60,899 nt of DNA, from contig NZ_JAACYW010000035.1 of assembly GCF_015356825.1 (NCBI RefSeq), positions 1-60,899 on the forward strand, given 5' to 3'. Below are positions 17,670 through 26,146 of the stretch, one piece after another. Numbering within the stretch: the first letter of the stretch is position 1; each line of letters begins with the position of its first letter. The DNA comes from Catenulispora rubra (lineage in GTDB: Bacteria; Actinomycetota; Actinomycetes; Streptomycetales; Catenulisporaceae). Under the pieces are notes generated by a model. The model was not told the DNA's origin and did no database searches. It worked only from the letters and a program-made list of their open reading frames with translations. The position numbers and the translations under genes were made by a program.

Positions 17670-17719
17670 GCACTTCTTCGGCTCGAATCAGATTTCGTTT
17701 ATAAGGAAGGGTAAAAACC

Positions 17720-18715
17720 GTGATACTCGCAGACTTGAAGTCGCTGAACTCGCCGAACGCGTTGATTGATCTGGACCGTCACGAGGAGCCCGCCGCCGCC
17801 CCGGCCGGCGCGGAATCCGAGCGCGGTGTCGCGCCTCACGTCAGTGTGGTTCTGCCGTGTTTCAACGAGGAGGCGCATGTTCTGCTGGAGATTCAGCGGA
17901 TCTGCGCGGCGTTGGATGGCACGGGGTACCCCTATGAGGTGCTTGCGATCGATGACGCCTCCACGGATGGGACGTTGGAGGTGTTGCGGAAGGCTGAGAT
18001 CGAGTATCCGTCGGTGAAGGTGGTGGCGTTCAACCGGAACGGTGGGGCCGGGACGGTGCGGCGGATCGGGTCGAAGATGGCCCGGGGTGAGATCGTGGTG
18101 TGGACGGATGCGGATATGTCGTATCCGAATGAGCGGATCCCCGAGTTGGTGGAGATGCTCGATTTCGATGCGGACATCGATCAGGTGGTGGGGGCCCGCA
18201 AGGCCGAGATGGGGTCGCATCGGTTGTTGCGGATCCCGGCGAAGTGGGTGATCCGGAAGATCGCTGAGAAGTTGACGAATCAGAAGATTCCGGATTTGAA
18301 CTCGGGGTTGCGGGCGATGCGGCGTGAGGTGGCGTTGCCGTATCTGCGGTTGTTGCCGCCTGGGTTTTCGTGTGTGACGACGATCACTTTGGCGTTCATG
18401 TCGAATCAGCATCCTGTGGTGTATGTGCCGATTGATTATGCGAAGCGGGCGGGGAAGTCGAAGTTCCGGTTTGTGACGGATGCGTACCGGTACATCCTTC
18501 AGGTGTTGCGGATGGTGATGTATTTCAATCCGTTGAAGGTGTTGATGCCGCCGGCGTTGTGGTTGGTGGGGATCGGTGTGGTGAAGGCGGTGTTCGACCT
18601 GGTGGTGCATCCGTTCCGGTTCGCGCAGAACACGGCGTTGTTGTTGCTGTCGGGGTTGATCATCGCTTCGATGGCGTTGCTCGCAGACCTCATCGTGCGG
18701 TCCCGGCCGGAGTGA
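17720..18715 (+). CDS. Polyprenol-phosphate glycosyltransferase, GT2 family (GtrB/DPM1-like)
   Basis: A 331-residue GT-A enzyme beginning at GTG 17720 after AAGGAAGGG. The GT2 domain (about 38-270) shows VSVVLPCFNEEAH, AIDDASTDGT, the metal-binding TDADMSYP and PDLNSGLRAMRR. Two C-terminal helices (about 272-325) resemble GtrB or DPM1-type enzymes that load a sugar onto a membrane polyprenol. Placed 50 bases after the YfhO gene, it likely supplies its lipid-linked donor. Codon use is odd: Leu is mostly TTG and many codons end in G or T, unlike the C-ending codons of neighbours, a sign of separate origin. Confidence 0.88.
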   Translation: MILADLKSLNSPNALIDLDRHEEPAAAPAGAESERGVAPHVSVVLPCFNEEAHVLLEIQRICAALDGTGYPYEVLAIDDASTDGTLEVLRKAEIEYPSVKVVAFNRNGGAGTVRRIGSKMARGEIVVWTDADMSYPNERIPELVEMLDFDADIDQVVGARKAEMGSHRLLRIPAKWVIRKIAEKLTNQKIPDLNSGLRAMRREVALPYLRLLPPGFSCVTTITLAFMSNQHPVVYVPIDYAKRAGKSKFRFVTDAYRYILQVLRMVMYFNPLKVLMPPALWLVGIGVVKAVFDLVVHPFRFAQNTALLLLSGLIIASMALLADLIVRSRPE

Positions 18716-18765
18716 GGATGTAGGTGCGGCTGGCGCCTGGCAGGCCGCGTGGTTCGGTGCGCAGT

Positions 18766-18899
18766 GACTCGGACCGGTGCCCGGTCGTGCCCACGAAAAC
18801 CGGCGGCCGCCAGCGCAACCTGCGACGCTCAACCGAACTGCGTCCCCCTGCGAGGCCATCCAACCATGCGCGAAGCCGTAAAAAGCCTGTGAAACCACC
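18766..18899. repeat. Dispersed intergenic repeat, copy 1
   Basis: About 134 bases that recur at 33337-33473 in the same orientation. Long identical blocks include GACGCTCAACCGAACTGCGT and the run CATGCGCGAAGCCGT; overall similarity is around 85-90% by eye. It lies between the GT2 gene and the TPR remnant. The rest of 18716-19009 shows no gene. Confidence 0.8.
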
Positions 18900-19009
18900 A
18901 ACAAAACCGCCGTCGCCCAGCAGCCCAGCCCGGTTCCCCTAACCAGCCGACCTCACATCTCGTCGTCGCGCGCGTCCGCCACAAGCACCACCGCGATCGC
19001 CTCCGCATG

Positions 19010-19183
19010 CTACGGCTCCTCCGGATCCGCGACGACCTTCGCCATGATCGCGGCCTCGTAGTTCTCCGGATCCAGCTCCAGGATCTGCGCCAGCACCTCC
19101 GCGGCCTCCGGCAGCGCCCCGTACTTCACCAGCGTGAATGCTGCCAGCCGCAGCTTCTGGACCGTCACCGGCTCGGCCGCGTG
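19010..19183 (-). pseudogene. C-terminal remnant of a TPR-type protein
   Basis: Reading on the minus strand, 57 codons bounded upstream by an in-frame TGA give a helical segment with the TPR-like pattern VQKLRLAAFTLVKYGALPEA and LAQILELDPENYEAAIMAKV, ending at TAG 19010-19012. The 'LDPENYEA' block is typical of a tetratricopeptide repeat. There is no plausible start with a ribosome binding site (a GTG at 19168 exists). I read it as the end of a gene whose front is lost. Confidence 0.45.
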
Positions 19184-19200
19184 TCATCAGGGTTATGCCA

Positions 19201-20097
19201 TCAGTGCCTTGACTCCCGAAGCTCGTCCTCCAGCAAGCCCATCAACGCCCGCGCCGCCGGGCTGGTCGCCTCCGGCGTCGGAAGCAGCGCCGCGGTCTCG
19301 TACATCACCCCGCCGTTCTCCTTCAGCGGCAACGCGATCAGGCTGGCCCGCTTGCGCCGGAAGTGCCGCGGCACGACCGCCACCCCCAGCCCCTCGTCCA
19401 CCAGATCCAGCAGGCTGTGCACGTCGTTCACCTCCAGCGTCACGGTCCGGCGCACGCCCAGCGCGGCGAACGCGGCGTCCGTCACGCGGCGCGGTCCCCA
19501 GTCCGGGTGGAAGTCGACGAACACCTCGCCGGCGAGGTCGTGCGGGGTCACCACGGCGCCGGCCGCGGCCAGGGCGTGGTCCGGATGACAGAGCACGTAC
19601 ATGGGCTCGCTCGTCAGCGACACCGACCGCAGCCGCTCCGGATCCTCCTCCGTCCGATACGCGAAGGCCATGTCCAGGCGCCCCGACGCGACCTGCTCGG
19701 CCAGCGCCGCCGATCCCCACTGCCGCAACCGGATCTCCACCTGCGGATGCAGCCGCCGGAAAGCGGCGAGCAGCCCGGCCACGTGCACTCCGGCGACGCA
19801 CTGCTCGGCGCCCAGCGTCAGCGTCCCGCGCAGCACGCCCTGCACCGCGGCCACCGCCTCCCGCGCCGCGCGCTCCTGCGCCAGGATCCGCTCGGCCTCC
19901 ACCAGCAGCGCGCGGCCGGCCTCGGTGAGCGTCACGGTGCGCGTCGTGCGCACGAACAGCGGCGCCTGCAACTCTCGCTCCAGCGCGCGGATCGAGGCCG
20001 ACAGCCCCGACTGGGAAACCATCAGCCGCGCCGCCGCGCGGGTGAAGTGCTGCTCCTCGGCGACCGACACGAAGTGCTGAAGCTGGCGTATCTCCAT
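19201..20097 (-). CDS. LysR-family transcriptional regulator
   Basis: A 298-residue LysR protein starting MEIRQLQHFVSVAEEQHFTR. The N-terminal winged helix runs to about residue 60 (AAARLMVSQSGLSASIRALE), followed by the effector-binding domain with GTLTLGAEQCVAGVHVAGLL, VSGRLDMAFAYR and GLGVAVVPRHF. It is divergent from an aldo-keto reductase gene at 20241; the 143-base gap should hold both promoters. LysR proteins normally control the divergent neighbour, so the reductase is the likely target. The inducer is unknown. Confidence 0.9.
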   Translation of the reverse strand: MEIRQLQHFVSVAEEQHFTRAAARLMVSQSGLSASIRALERELQAPLFVRTTRTVTLTEAGRALLVEAERILAQERAAREAVAAVQGVLRGTLTLGAEQCVAGVHVAGLLAAFRRLHPQVEIRLRQWGSAALAEQVASGRLDMAFAYRTEEDPERLRSVSLTSEPMYVLCHPDHALAAAGAVVTPHDLAGEVFVDFHPDWGPRRVTDAAFAALGVRRTVTLEVNDVHSLLDLVDEGLGVAVVPRHFRRKRASLIALPLKENGGVMYETAALLPTPEATSPAARALMGLLEDELRESRH

Positions 20098-20240
20098 GGT
20101 GCGGGAGCCTAGCGATTGAGAAGAGAAACCGCTGAATCCCAGCAGATTCTCCTGTTGGACTTCTGCTCGCCGCTCGCGGAAAAGTAGCCGCGGGCCCCGC
20201 GGAACCGGAGCCCGAACCACCCACCGCATTGGGAGTCGCG

Positions 20241-21233
20241 ATGTACACCGCCCACCCCGACCGCTACGCCTCCATGCCCTACCGGCGCTCCGGAAACAGC
20301 GGCCTGTGCCTGCCGGCCGTCTCGCTCGGCCTCTGGCAGAACTTCGGCCCCAGCCGCCCCGCGGAGGTCCAGCGCGCCATCCTGCGCCGCGCCTTCGACC
20401 TCGGCGTCACGCACTTCGACCTCGCCGACAACTACGGCCCGCCCGGCGGCGCCGCTGAATCAGCCCTCGGAGAAGCGCTGCGGACGGACTTCGCGCACCA
20501 CCGGGACGAGCTGGTGATCTCGACCAAGGCCGGCTACCGGATGTGGGACGGCCCGTACGGCGAGTGGGGCTCGCGCAAGCACCTGATCTCCTCGCTCGAC
20601 CAGGGCCTGGGACGGATGGGGATCGACTACGTCGACATCTTCTACTCGCACCGGTTCGACCCCGACACGCCTCTCGAAGAGACGATGCGAGCCCTGCACA
20701 CGGCCGTTCAGCAGGGTAAGGCGCTGTATGTCGGGGTCTCCAACTACTCCGCCGAGCAGACGCGGGAAGCCGCACGGATCCTCGCCGAGCTGGGCACGCC
20801 GCTCCTGATCCACCAGCCGAAGTACTCGATGCTCGACCGCGGCCCGGAGGAGCGCGGCCTGCTCGACGCCCTCGGCGAACTCGGCGTCGGCTCCATCGCC
20901 TTCTCCCCGTTGGAGCAGGGCTTGCTGACGGCCCGCTACCTCGACGGCGTCCCGGACGGATCCCGGGCTGCGCGCGACGGATCCTCGCTGAACAGCGACC
21001 GGCTCACCGACGAACTGCTGACGCAGCTGCGCGATCTGAACGACATCGCGAAGTCGCGCGGGCAGAGCCTGGCCCAGCTGGCGCTGGCGTGGGTGCTGCG
21101 CGGAGGCCGGGTCACCTCCGCGCTCATCGGCGCGAGCAGTCCCGAGCAGTTGGAGGACAACGTCGCCGCGGTGCGGAACCTCGACTTCGACGCCGATGAG
21201 CTGGCGCGGATCGATGCGGTGATCAAGCGGTAG
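20241..21233 (+). CDS. Aldo-keto reductase (YghZ/MgrA-like)
   Basis: A 330-residue TIM-barrel reductase starting MYTAHPDRYASMPYRRSGNS. The ATG at 20241 has GGGAG six bases upstream. The catalytic tetrad is visible as Asp and Tyr in DLADNYG, Lys in STKAG and His in YSHRFDPDTP. The sequence, with 'YGEWGSRKHL', is close to L-glyceraldehyde-3-phosphate reductase/potassium channel beta-type AKRs. NADPH use is expected from the family. It is divergent from the LysR gene and its stop overlaps the 3' end of the convergent oxidoreductase by 11 bases. Confidence 0.9.
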   Translation: MYTAHPDRYASMPYRRSGNSGLCLPAVSLGLWQNFGPSRPAEVQRAILRRAFDLGVTHFDLADNYGPPGGAAESALGEALRTDFAHHRDELVISTKAGYRMWDGPYGEWGSRKHLISSLDQGLGRMGIDYVDIFYSHRFDPDTPLEETMRALHTAVQQGKALYVGVSNYSAEQTREAARILAELGTPLLIHQPKYSMLDRGPEERGLLDALGELGVGSIAFSPLEQGLLTARYLDGVPDGSRAARDGSSLNSDRLTDELLTQLRDLNDIAKSRGQSLAQLALAWVLRGGRVTSALIGASSPEQLEDNVAAVRNLDFDADELARIDAVIKR

Positions 21234-22506
21234 CCGTGTCCACCGCCACCGCCACCGCCACCGCCACGGCCACGTCGTCGTAGTCGCCGGCCAGCAGCGC
21301 GTCGATCGCGACCGGCCGCTTCAGGGTCGAGGACACGTAGACCGCGCGCACGATGGCCAGCGCCATCAGGCCGTCCTGGAACGTGACCGTCGGCGGGCGG
21401 CCGGTCTCGATGGCGTCGACCACGTCCTCGTACTGGCGCAGATGGCTGACGATGAAGGCGTCGGCGGGCTTGGGGTTGCCGCGCAGTTCCGCTTCCGGGA
21501 CCGCGCGGGAGGCCTGGTTGTCGGGTTCGGCGCCGCCGTAGGGTCCGCCGGTCTCTCCGGTGCCGTGCTGCGCGACGTGGAAGTACTCCAACTGGTCGTC
21601 GTGCAGGACGGCGGATCCGGTGCTGCCGTGGATCTGCAGGCGGACCGACAGGCCGGGGTAGGCGGCGGTGGTGGCGTGCAGGACGGCCAAGGCTCCGGAC
21701 GCGAAGCGGACCGTGGCGACCGCGACGTCTTCGACCTCGATGGACTCGTGGGCCAGCGTCGCTGCGTGCGCGGAGACCTCCACGGGACGGCCGAGGAACC
21801 AGGCCAGGAGGTCGACGGTGTGGACGCCCTGGTTCATCAGGGCCCCGCCGCCGTCCAGGGCCCAGGTGCCGCGCCACTGCGCGGAGTCGTAGTACTCCTG
21901 GCTGCGCCACCAGGCGACGGAGGCCACCGCCGAGGTGACGCGGCCCATGCGGCCGTCGGCGATCGCCGCCGCGACGACCGCGCTCGCCGGATCGAAGCGG
22001 TGCTGGCTGATGACGCTGCTGACGATCCCGCGTCGCGCCGCGTCCTCGGCGAGCGCGGCGAGGCGCCGGGCTTCCGGGAGCGACACGTCGATCGGCTTCT
22101 CGACGAGGACGTGGACCCCGGCGGCCAGCGCCTCGGTCACGGCGGCGGAGTGCAGGCCGGTGGGGACGCAGACGGCGACGAGGTCGATGCCGCCGGCGGC
22201 GAGGGCTTCGGAGAGAGAGTCGAACTCGGCGGGCGCGGCGATCGGGCTGCGCTCGCCGTGCTCTCCGTGCTTGCCGTGCCCGCTGTTCTCGCGGGTCTCG
22301 CTGGCATCCCCGCGCCCGAAGTTCTCACTGAGCGCGATGTGTTCGGCGAGCTTGTGCCGCGCCGCGACGTCGGGGTCGACGATCGCCGCGACCCGGAGCC
22401 GAGGATGCCGCCCGACCGCCTCGGCGTGGATCCGGCCGATCGTGCCCGCGCCGACGATGGCGACTGCTGATGTGACAGCCGAGGTGGTGTGGTCGTCGTG
22501 AGTCAT
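21223..22506 (-). CDS. Gfo/Idh/MocA-family sugar oxidoreductase
   Basis: A 427-residue NAD(P)-dependent dehydrogenase. The Rossmann domain starts VAIVGAGTIGRIHAEAVGRH, and the lysine motif EKPIDVSLPEA follows near residue 140. The C-terminal GFO_IDH_MocA_C domain has GGGALMNQGVHTVDLLAWFL. Unusual features are a His/Gly/Lys/Glu-rich insertion at about residues 75-92 (SGHGKHGEHGERS) and a C-terminal Val-Ala run encoded by a six-base simple repeat. It overlaps the upstream TIM-barrel isomerase by four bases (ATGA), so both are one operon for oxidation and isomerisation of a sugar or inositol derivative. Confidence 0.9.
   Translation of the reverse strand: MTHDDHTTSAVTSAVAIVGAGTIGRIHAEAVGRHPRLRVAAIVDPDVAARHKLAEHIALSENFGRGDASETRENSGHGKHGEHGERSPIAAPAEFDSLSEALAAGGIDLVAVCVPTGLHSAAVTEALAAGVHVLVEKPIDVSLPEARRLAALAEDAARRGIVSSVISQHRFDPASAVVAAAIADGRMGRVTSAVASVAWWRSQEYYDSAQWRGTWALDGGGALMNQGVHTVDLLAWFLGRPVEVSAHAATLAHESIEVEDVAVATVRFASGALAVLHATTAAYPGLSVRLQIHGSTGSAVLHDDQLEYFHVAQHGTGETGGPYGGAEPDNQASRAVPEAELRGNPKPADAFIVSHLRQYEDVVDAIETGRPPTVTFQDGLMALAIVRAVYVSSTLKRPVAIDALLAGDYDDVAVAVAVAVAVDTATA
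21241..21272. repeat. (GCCACC)n simple repeat inside the oxidoreductase 3' end
   Basis: About five imperfect copies of a six-base unit code for the alternating Val-Ala C terminus. Whole-unit changes would alter only the tail length; the frame would not shift. Confidence 0.8.
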
Positions 22507-23360
22507 GCGGTCTCTACTCCGATTGTGTCGAGCAGTCCGGCGAGGGCACGGGCCGCACGGCCGAACAGCTCAGGGCCGGAGAACCCGCCGGTCGCGTGGC
22601 CGAGGGCCAGGTGCGGTTCGAGCGAGGCGAAGCCGGTGTAGCCGTCGTCGCGCAGCGCGGTCAGTGTGTCGAGCAACTGGCCGTCGCCCTCCCCGGCCGG
22701 CACCACCTCGCCGGTCGCGGCGATGGCGTCTTTCACTTGTAGGTACTCGATGTGCGGCCGCAGCATCGCGTAGCCGTCGGTGAACGGCGCCACGCCGACC
22801 TGGACGAAGTTGGCGCTGTCCCACGCCATCCGCAGCGCGTCGGAGCCCACCGACTCGATGAGGTCCAGGACGCGCTCGGGGATGTCGCCGTAGATGTCCT
22901 TCTCGTTCTCGTGCACCAGCACCACGTCCTCGCGCTCGGCGAGCCGAGTCAGGGCACTGATCTGCTTGAGCACCGGATCGCGCACCTCCCGCGCGCTCAC
23001 CCCCTCCGGCCGGTAGAAGGAGAACATCCGGATGTAGCGGGTACCGAACCGGTGCGCCACCGCGATGGCGCGGGCCAGCCGCCGGAGCTCGTCCTCGGGA
23101 TCCCCGACGATGTTCACCTTGCCGATGGGGGAGGCAACGGCGGAGACACCCATGCCCCACCGGTCCAACGCCGCGCCGAAGCTCTCCACTTGCTCGTCGG
23201 TCAGATCGACGACGTTGGTGCCCCAGGCCCCGCGCATCTCGATGTGCCGCGCACCCAGCGCCTGCAACACAGCGATCTGCACTTCGGGGTCGGGGCTGAT
23301 CTCGTCGCCGAACCCGCTGAGCGTCCAGGTCACGGGATTCTGTCTGTCATATCGGCTCAT
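22503..23360 (-). CDS. Sugar phosphate isomerase/epimerase (TIM barrel)
   Basis: A 285-residue AP-endonuclease-2-like TIM barrel. ATG 23360 follows GAGGAGCTGCG. Metal-site blocks are VLVHENEKDIYGD (Glu), RMAWDSANFVQVG (Asp), EYLQVKDA (Lys/Asp) and FASLEPHLA (Glu). Such enzymes isomerise or epimerise ketoses, inosose or hydroxypyruvate. The stop overlaps the start of the Gfo/Idh/MocA gene (ATGA), indicating coupled translation. The substrate cannot be read from the sequence. Upstream, 23361-23504 is the promoter region, with a comparatively A/T-rich stretch near 23460-23500. Confidence 0.88.
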   Translation of the reverse strand: MSRYDRQNPVTWTLSGFGDEISPDPEVQIAVLQALGARHIEMRGAWGTNVVDLTDEQVESFGAALDRWGMGVSAVASPIGKVNIVGDPEDELRRLARAIAVAHRFGTRYIRMFSFYRPEGVSAREVRDPVLKQISALTRLAEREDVVLVHENEKDIYGDIPERVLDLIESVGSDALRMAWDSANFVQVGVAPFTDGYAMLRPHIEYLQVKDAIAATGEVVPAGEGDGQLLDTLTALRDDGYTGFASLEPHLALGHATGGFSGPELFGRAARALAGLLDTIGVETA

Positions 23361-23504
23361 CGCAGCTCCTCTGATGGAGAGCCCTGCGCCTTCCACCTTG
23401 GCGCGGCTGACGGACGGGAGTCCAACAGGGGGAGGCGATGGCATTCAGTGGGTGCGGTTCTTAATGAAGATCCACCATCTAGAAAATGGCTGATGCTAAG
23501 GGAA

Positions 23505-23560
23505 AACGCCGGAATGCCGACCTCCCGACGTATCAACCGGGGGAGGTCGGCATCGGCGTT
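23505..23560 (-). terminator. Terminator of the ABC transporter operon
   Basis: A 20-base-pair stem with a two-base bulge (ATGCCGACCTCCC pairing with GGGAGGTCGGCAT, extended by AACGCCG/CGGCGTT) and a 14-base loop. On the minus strand it is followed by TTTTCCC. It lies downstream of the permease stop at 23643. Confidence 0.75.
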
Positions 23561-23642
23561 CTTGCCGCGCCGTGCAGTGCCCAGCACCGCTTTTGCCGCG
23601 GCGACCGGCGGCTCTGCTCGGTCCTGCTCGGTCTACTCGGTC

Positions 23643-26060
23643 CTACTCGGTCCGCAGCGCGGTGGCGGTCCGGGACCGGGCCGCCCAGCCGGCCGGCAGC
23701 AGTGCCCCGAGCAGGGCGATCACGATCCCGCCGGCCAGCAGGGGGATGAGCAGCCCGGCGGTGTAGGTGTGGGTCACGCTCGGTGGCAGGTGCCGGCCGA
23801 TCGCGTTGCCCATCGGGGTCAGCGTCGCCTTCTCCACCGCGACCCCGAGCGGGACCCCGATCAGCCCCGCGATCAGGCCGGTGAGGGTCACCGAGGTCAG
23901 GACCATCGCGATGGTCTGTTTGGGGGTCATCCCGAGGGCCTTGAAGATCCCCAGATCATGAGCCCGCTCGCGGGTGTCCTGCACCACCATGCTCAGCACT
24001 CCGAGCGCGGCGACCGCCATCAGCATCAGCGTGAGGATGGCCACCAGGGTGCCCATGGTGATCATCACGATGTTCTTGCCCCCGTCCGAGTTCGACTGGA
24101 CCGAGGCGTTCAGCGGGGTCAGCGCGGCGGCGGCCGAGGCGGACCAGTCCTTTCCGTTGACGTTCGAGGCCAGCTCGATGTTGAACTGGTCGATGTGCGG
24201 GGTCAGTCCGGCGGCGGTGAAGGTGGCCGCGTCCGTCATGACCGTGTAGTCGCCCACGTTGGTGTCGTAGTTGATGCCGACGACTTTCAGCGTCAGTTGC
24301 TTGTTCTGCTTCGCCACGGTGACGTTGTCACCGACGTGGATCCCCACCGCCGAGGCCAGCTTGTCGCCGACGACGGCCTCGCCCGGCGCCGAGTACCAGC
24401 GGCCGGACAGCACCTCCAGGTGCGTCCAGGAGAAGTCGCCGGTGACCGTGAACACCCTCGGCGTTTCGCCGCCGGGCGGGGCGCCGACAATGGTCGCGCC
24501 GCTGTCGCCCCAGCCGAACGCGGTCTTCGTGCCCGGGATCTCGGCGAGCGCGGCGGCCACCTTGGCGGCGTCCAGGTGCGGGTTGCGCGGGTCGTTGGGG
24601 CCGTAGAGACCCCAGGGCACGCCCACGTCGGCTGTGGGTATCACGATGTCCGACCCGACGTTGAAGCCTGAGGTGGTGGCGTCCAGGTACTTGTTGAACC
24701 CGGTCTCCAGCCCCACCGCGAACGTGGCACTCACCACGCCGAACAGCACCGCCGCACCGACCACCACGGCCCGGGCCGACCGGGCGAACGGCTGGGCCAG
24801 CCCCAACGACACGGCCCGGGGCAGCGGCAGCCGCGAGGCCAGACGCTGCGCCGCCTGACCGCCCCCGGCCTTGGGGGCGCGGCCGACCACTAGAGCCCGC
24901 ACCGTCGGCATCCGGCCGGCCCGCAGTGCCGGGATCAAAGCCGTGACGCCGACGATCAGCAGGGTTCCCAGCAGGACCACGGCGCTGACCCACAACGGGA
25001 TCGTGGCACTGGCCGCGCTGGCCGCGCCGAGCTGCTTGGTGGCCCCGCCCAGGATCGGCACAGCCAGGAGGTTGCCGAAAGCCGTGCCGAGCACCACGCC
25101 GAGTGTCGCCGGGATCATGGCCTGCGCGACGTAGGCACGGGCCACCTGCAAAGGGGTGAAGCCCAACGACTTCAGAATCCCGATGCGCCGGATTCCCGAG
25201 GCCACGGCCCCGCTGACCACGATCGAGATGATCAGCACCGCCATGAACAGCCCGAGGATCCCGAAGCCGACCAGGAACGGCACGTAGGCCCTGGCGTTGC
25301 CGCCGGCCTGCTGCTCCGCGGTCAGGTACGACTGTCCGCTCTCGACCGCGCCAGCCGGCGCGGCGGCGGCTACCGCCTGCTTGTCGGCGGCGATGTCGGC
25401 GGCGGTCCCGGCTTTGGCGAACCGATAGAGCATCTGCTCGTCGGACTTGGCGCCGCCAGCGGTGAGCCGCGCGAAACCGTCGGCGGTGGCGAAGGCGGTC
25501 GCGCTGCTGGTCACGGAGTTGGCGAAGCCGACGACCTTGAACGACGGCGTGCCCGGCAGGGAGGAGAACACCACCGAATCGCCGAAGCAGTCGGTGGCGT
25601 ACTGCTGCCACGGCAGGGCGATCTCGCCCGGGCTCGTCGGCCACCGCCCCCGGGTCAGCGCCAGCTGGTCCATCCCGGAGGTGCTGCCCAGGTCGGGCCG
25701 AGTGGTGACGGTGATCGGACCGTTGTCGTGACCGGCCCAATCCTTCGTGGTGCAGTCCATGCCGATCGTCGTGTCCAGGGCGGCGGCGACCGGGTACGGC
25801 CCGGCCGCCTCGGTGACGCCGGCGACGTGCGCGGTGGCGGCGGCCCGCGCGGCCGTGACCTTCGAGCTGTCGAACTGGACCGCCAGATGCGCCCCGTTCC
25901 GGGCCTTGAAGGCGTGCTCGAACGGAGCCTGTACGACAGCCAGCAGACCGAGCGACAGCACCGAGGAGGTGACGGCAGCAAACGTCGTCAGGGCCATGAC
26001 GAAAGACTGCACGCGGCGCCGGCCCACGCCGGAGCGTACGACCTTGCCCAGGGCGCTCAC
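23643..26060 (-). CDS. MacB/FtsX-type ABC transporter permease (two-FtsX-domain)
   Basis: An 805-residue permease starting at GTG 26060 (MSALGKVVRSGVGRRRVQSF). One N-terminal helix is followed by a large outer domain, an FtsX unit of three helices (about 290-430), a second helix with outer domain (about 490-680) and a second FtsX unit near the C terminus ending in the conserved 'ARSRTATALRTE'. Such two-unit permeases export peptides, lipids or antibiotics or act as mechanical signal transducers. The start overlaps the stop of the 29-codon gene (GTGA). Together with 26143-26889 it forms a transporter regulated by the divergent two-component genes. Confidence 0.9.
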   Translation of the reverse strand: MSALGKVVRSGVGRRRVQSFVMALTTFAAVTSSVLSLGLLAVVQAPFEHAFKARNGAHLAVQFDSSKVTAARAAATAHVAGVTEAAGPYPVAAALDTTIGMDCTTKDWAGHDNGPITVTTRPDLGSTSGMDQLALTRGRWPTSPGEIALPWQQYATDCFGDSVVFSSLPGTPSFKVVGFANSVTSSATAFATADGFARLTAGGAKSDEQMLYRFAKAGTAADIAADKQAVAAAAPAGAVESGQSYLTAEQQAGGNARAYVPFLVGFGILGLFMAVLIISIVVSGAVASGIRRIGILKSLGFTPLQVARAYVAQAMIPATLGVVLGTAFGNLLAVPILGGATKQLGAASAASATIPLWVSAVVLLGTLLIVGVTALIPALRAGRMPTVRALVVGRAPKAGGGQAAQRLASRLPLPRAVSLGLAQPFARSARAVVVGAAVLFGVVSATFAVGLETGFNKYLDATTSGFNVGSDIVIPTADVGVPWGLYGPNDPRNPHLDAAKVAAALAEIPGTKTAFGWGDSGATIVGAPPGGETPRVFTVTGDFSWTHLEVLSGRWYSAPGEAVVGDKLASAVGIHVGDNVTVAKQNKQLTLKVVGINYDTNVGDYTVMTDAATFTAAGLTPHIDQFNIELASNVNGKDWSASAAAALTPLNASVQSNSDGGKNIVMITMGTLVAILTLMLMAVAALGVLSMVVQDTRERAHDLGIFKALGMTPKQTIAMVLTSVTLTGLIAGLIGVPLGVAVEKATLTPMGNAIGRHLPPSVTHTYTAGLLIPLLAGGIVIALLGALLPAGWAARSRTATALRTE

Positions 26061-26146
26061 CGGCTCACCGCCAGCAGCAGGCGGGCCACGGCCCGGAATC
26101 CGGCCTCGAACAGGCGCCGGGGCATCGGCGGCTTGCGCAGCGTCAT
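26057..26146 (-). CDS. 29-residue small protein coupled between ABC ATPase and permease
   Basis: The ATPase stop forms ATGA with this ORF's ATG (26146), and its own stop forms GTGA with the permease start. GGAGAGG stands just upstream of the ATG. The peptide starts MTLRKPPMPRRLFEAG and ends FRAVARLLLAVSR. It is basic (7 Arg/Lys in 29) and the second half is an amphipathic or weakly hydrophobic helix, suited to lie on or cross the membrane. It may be a real small subunit or only a coupling leader that carries ribosomes from ATPase to permease. I know of no described family; it is too short for homology. Confidence 0.55.
   Translation of the reverse strand: MTLRKPPMPRRLFEAGFRAVARLLLAVSR

Noticed and set aside
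21241..21272. Six-base repeat considered as a phase-variation switch.
   Set aside because: The unit is a multiple of three, so length changes would not shift the frame, and it is at the very C terminus.
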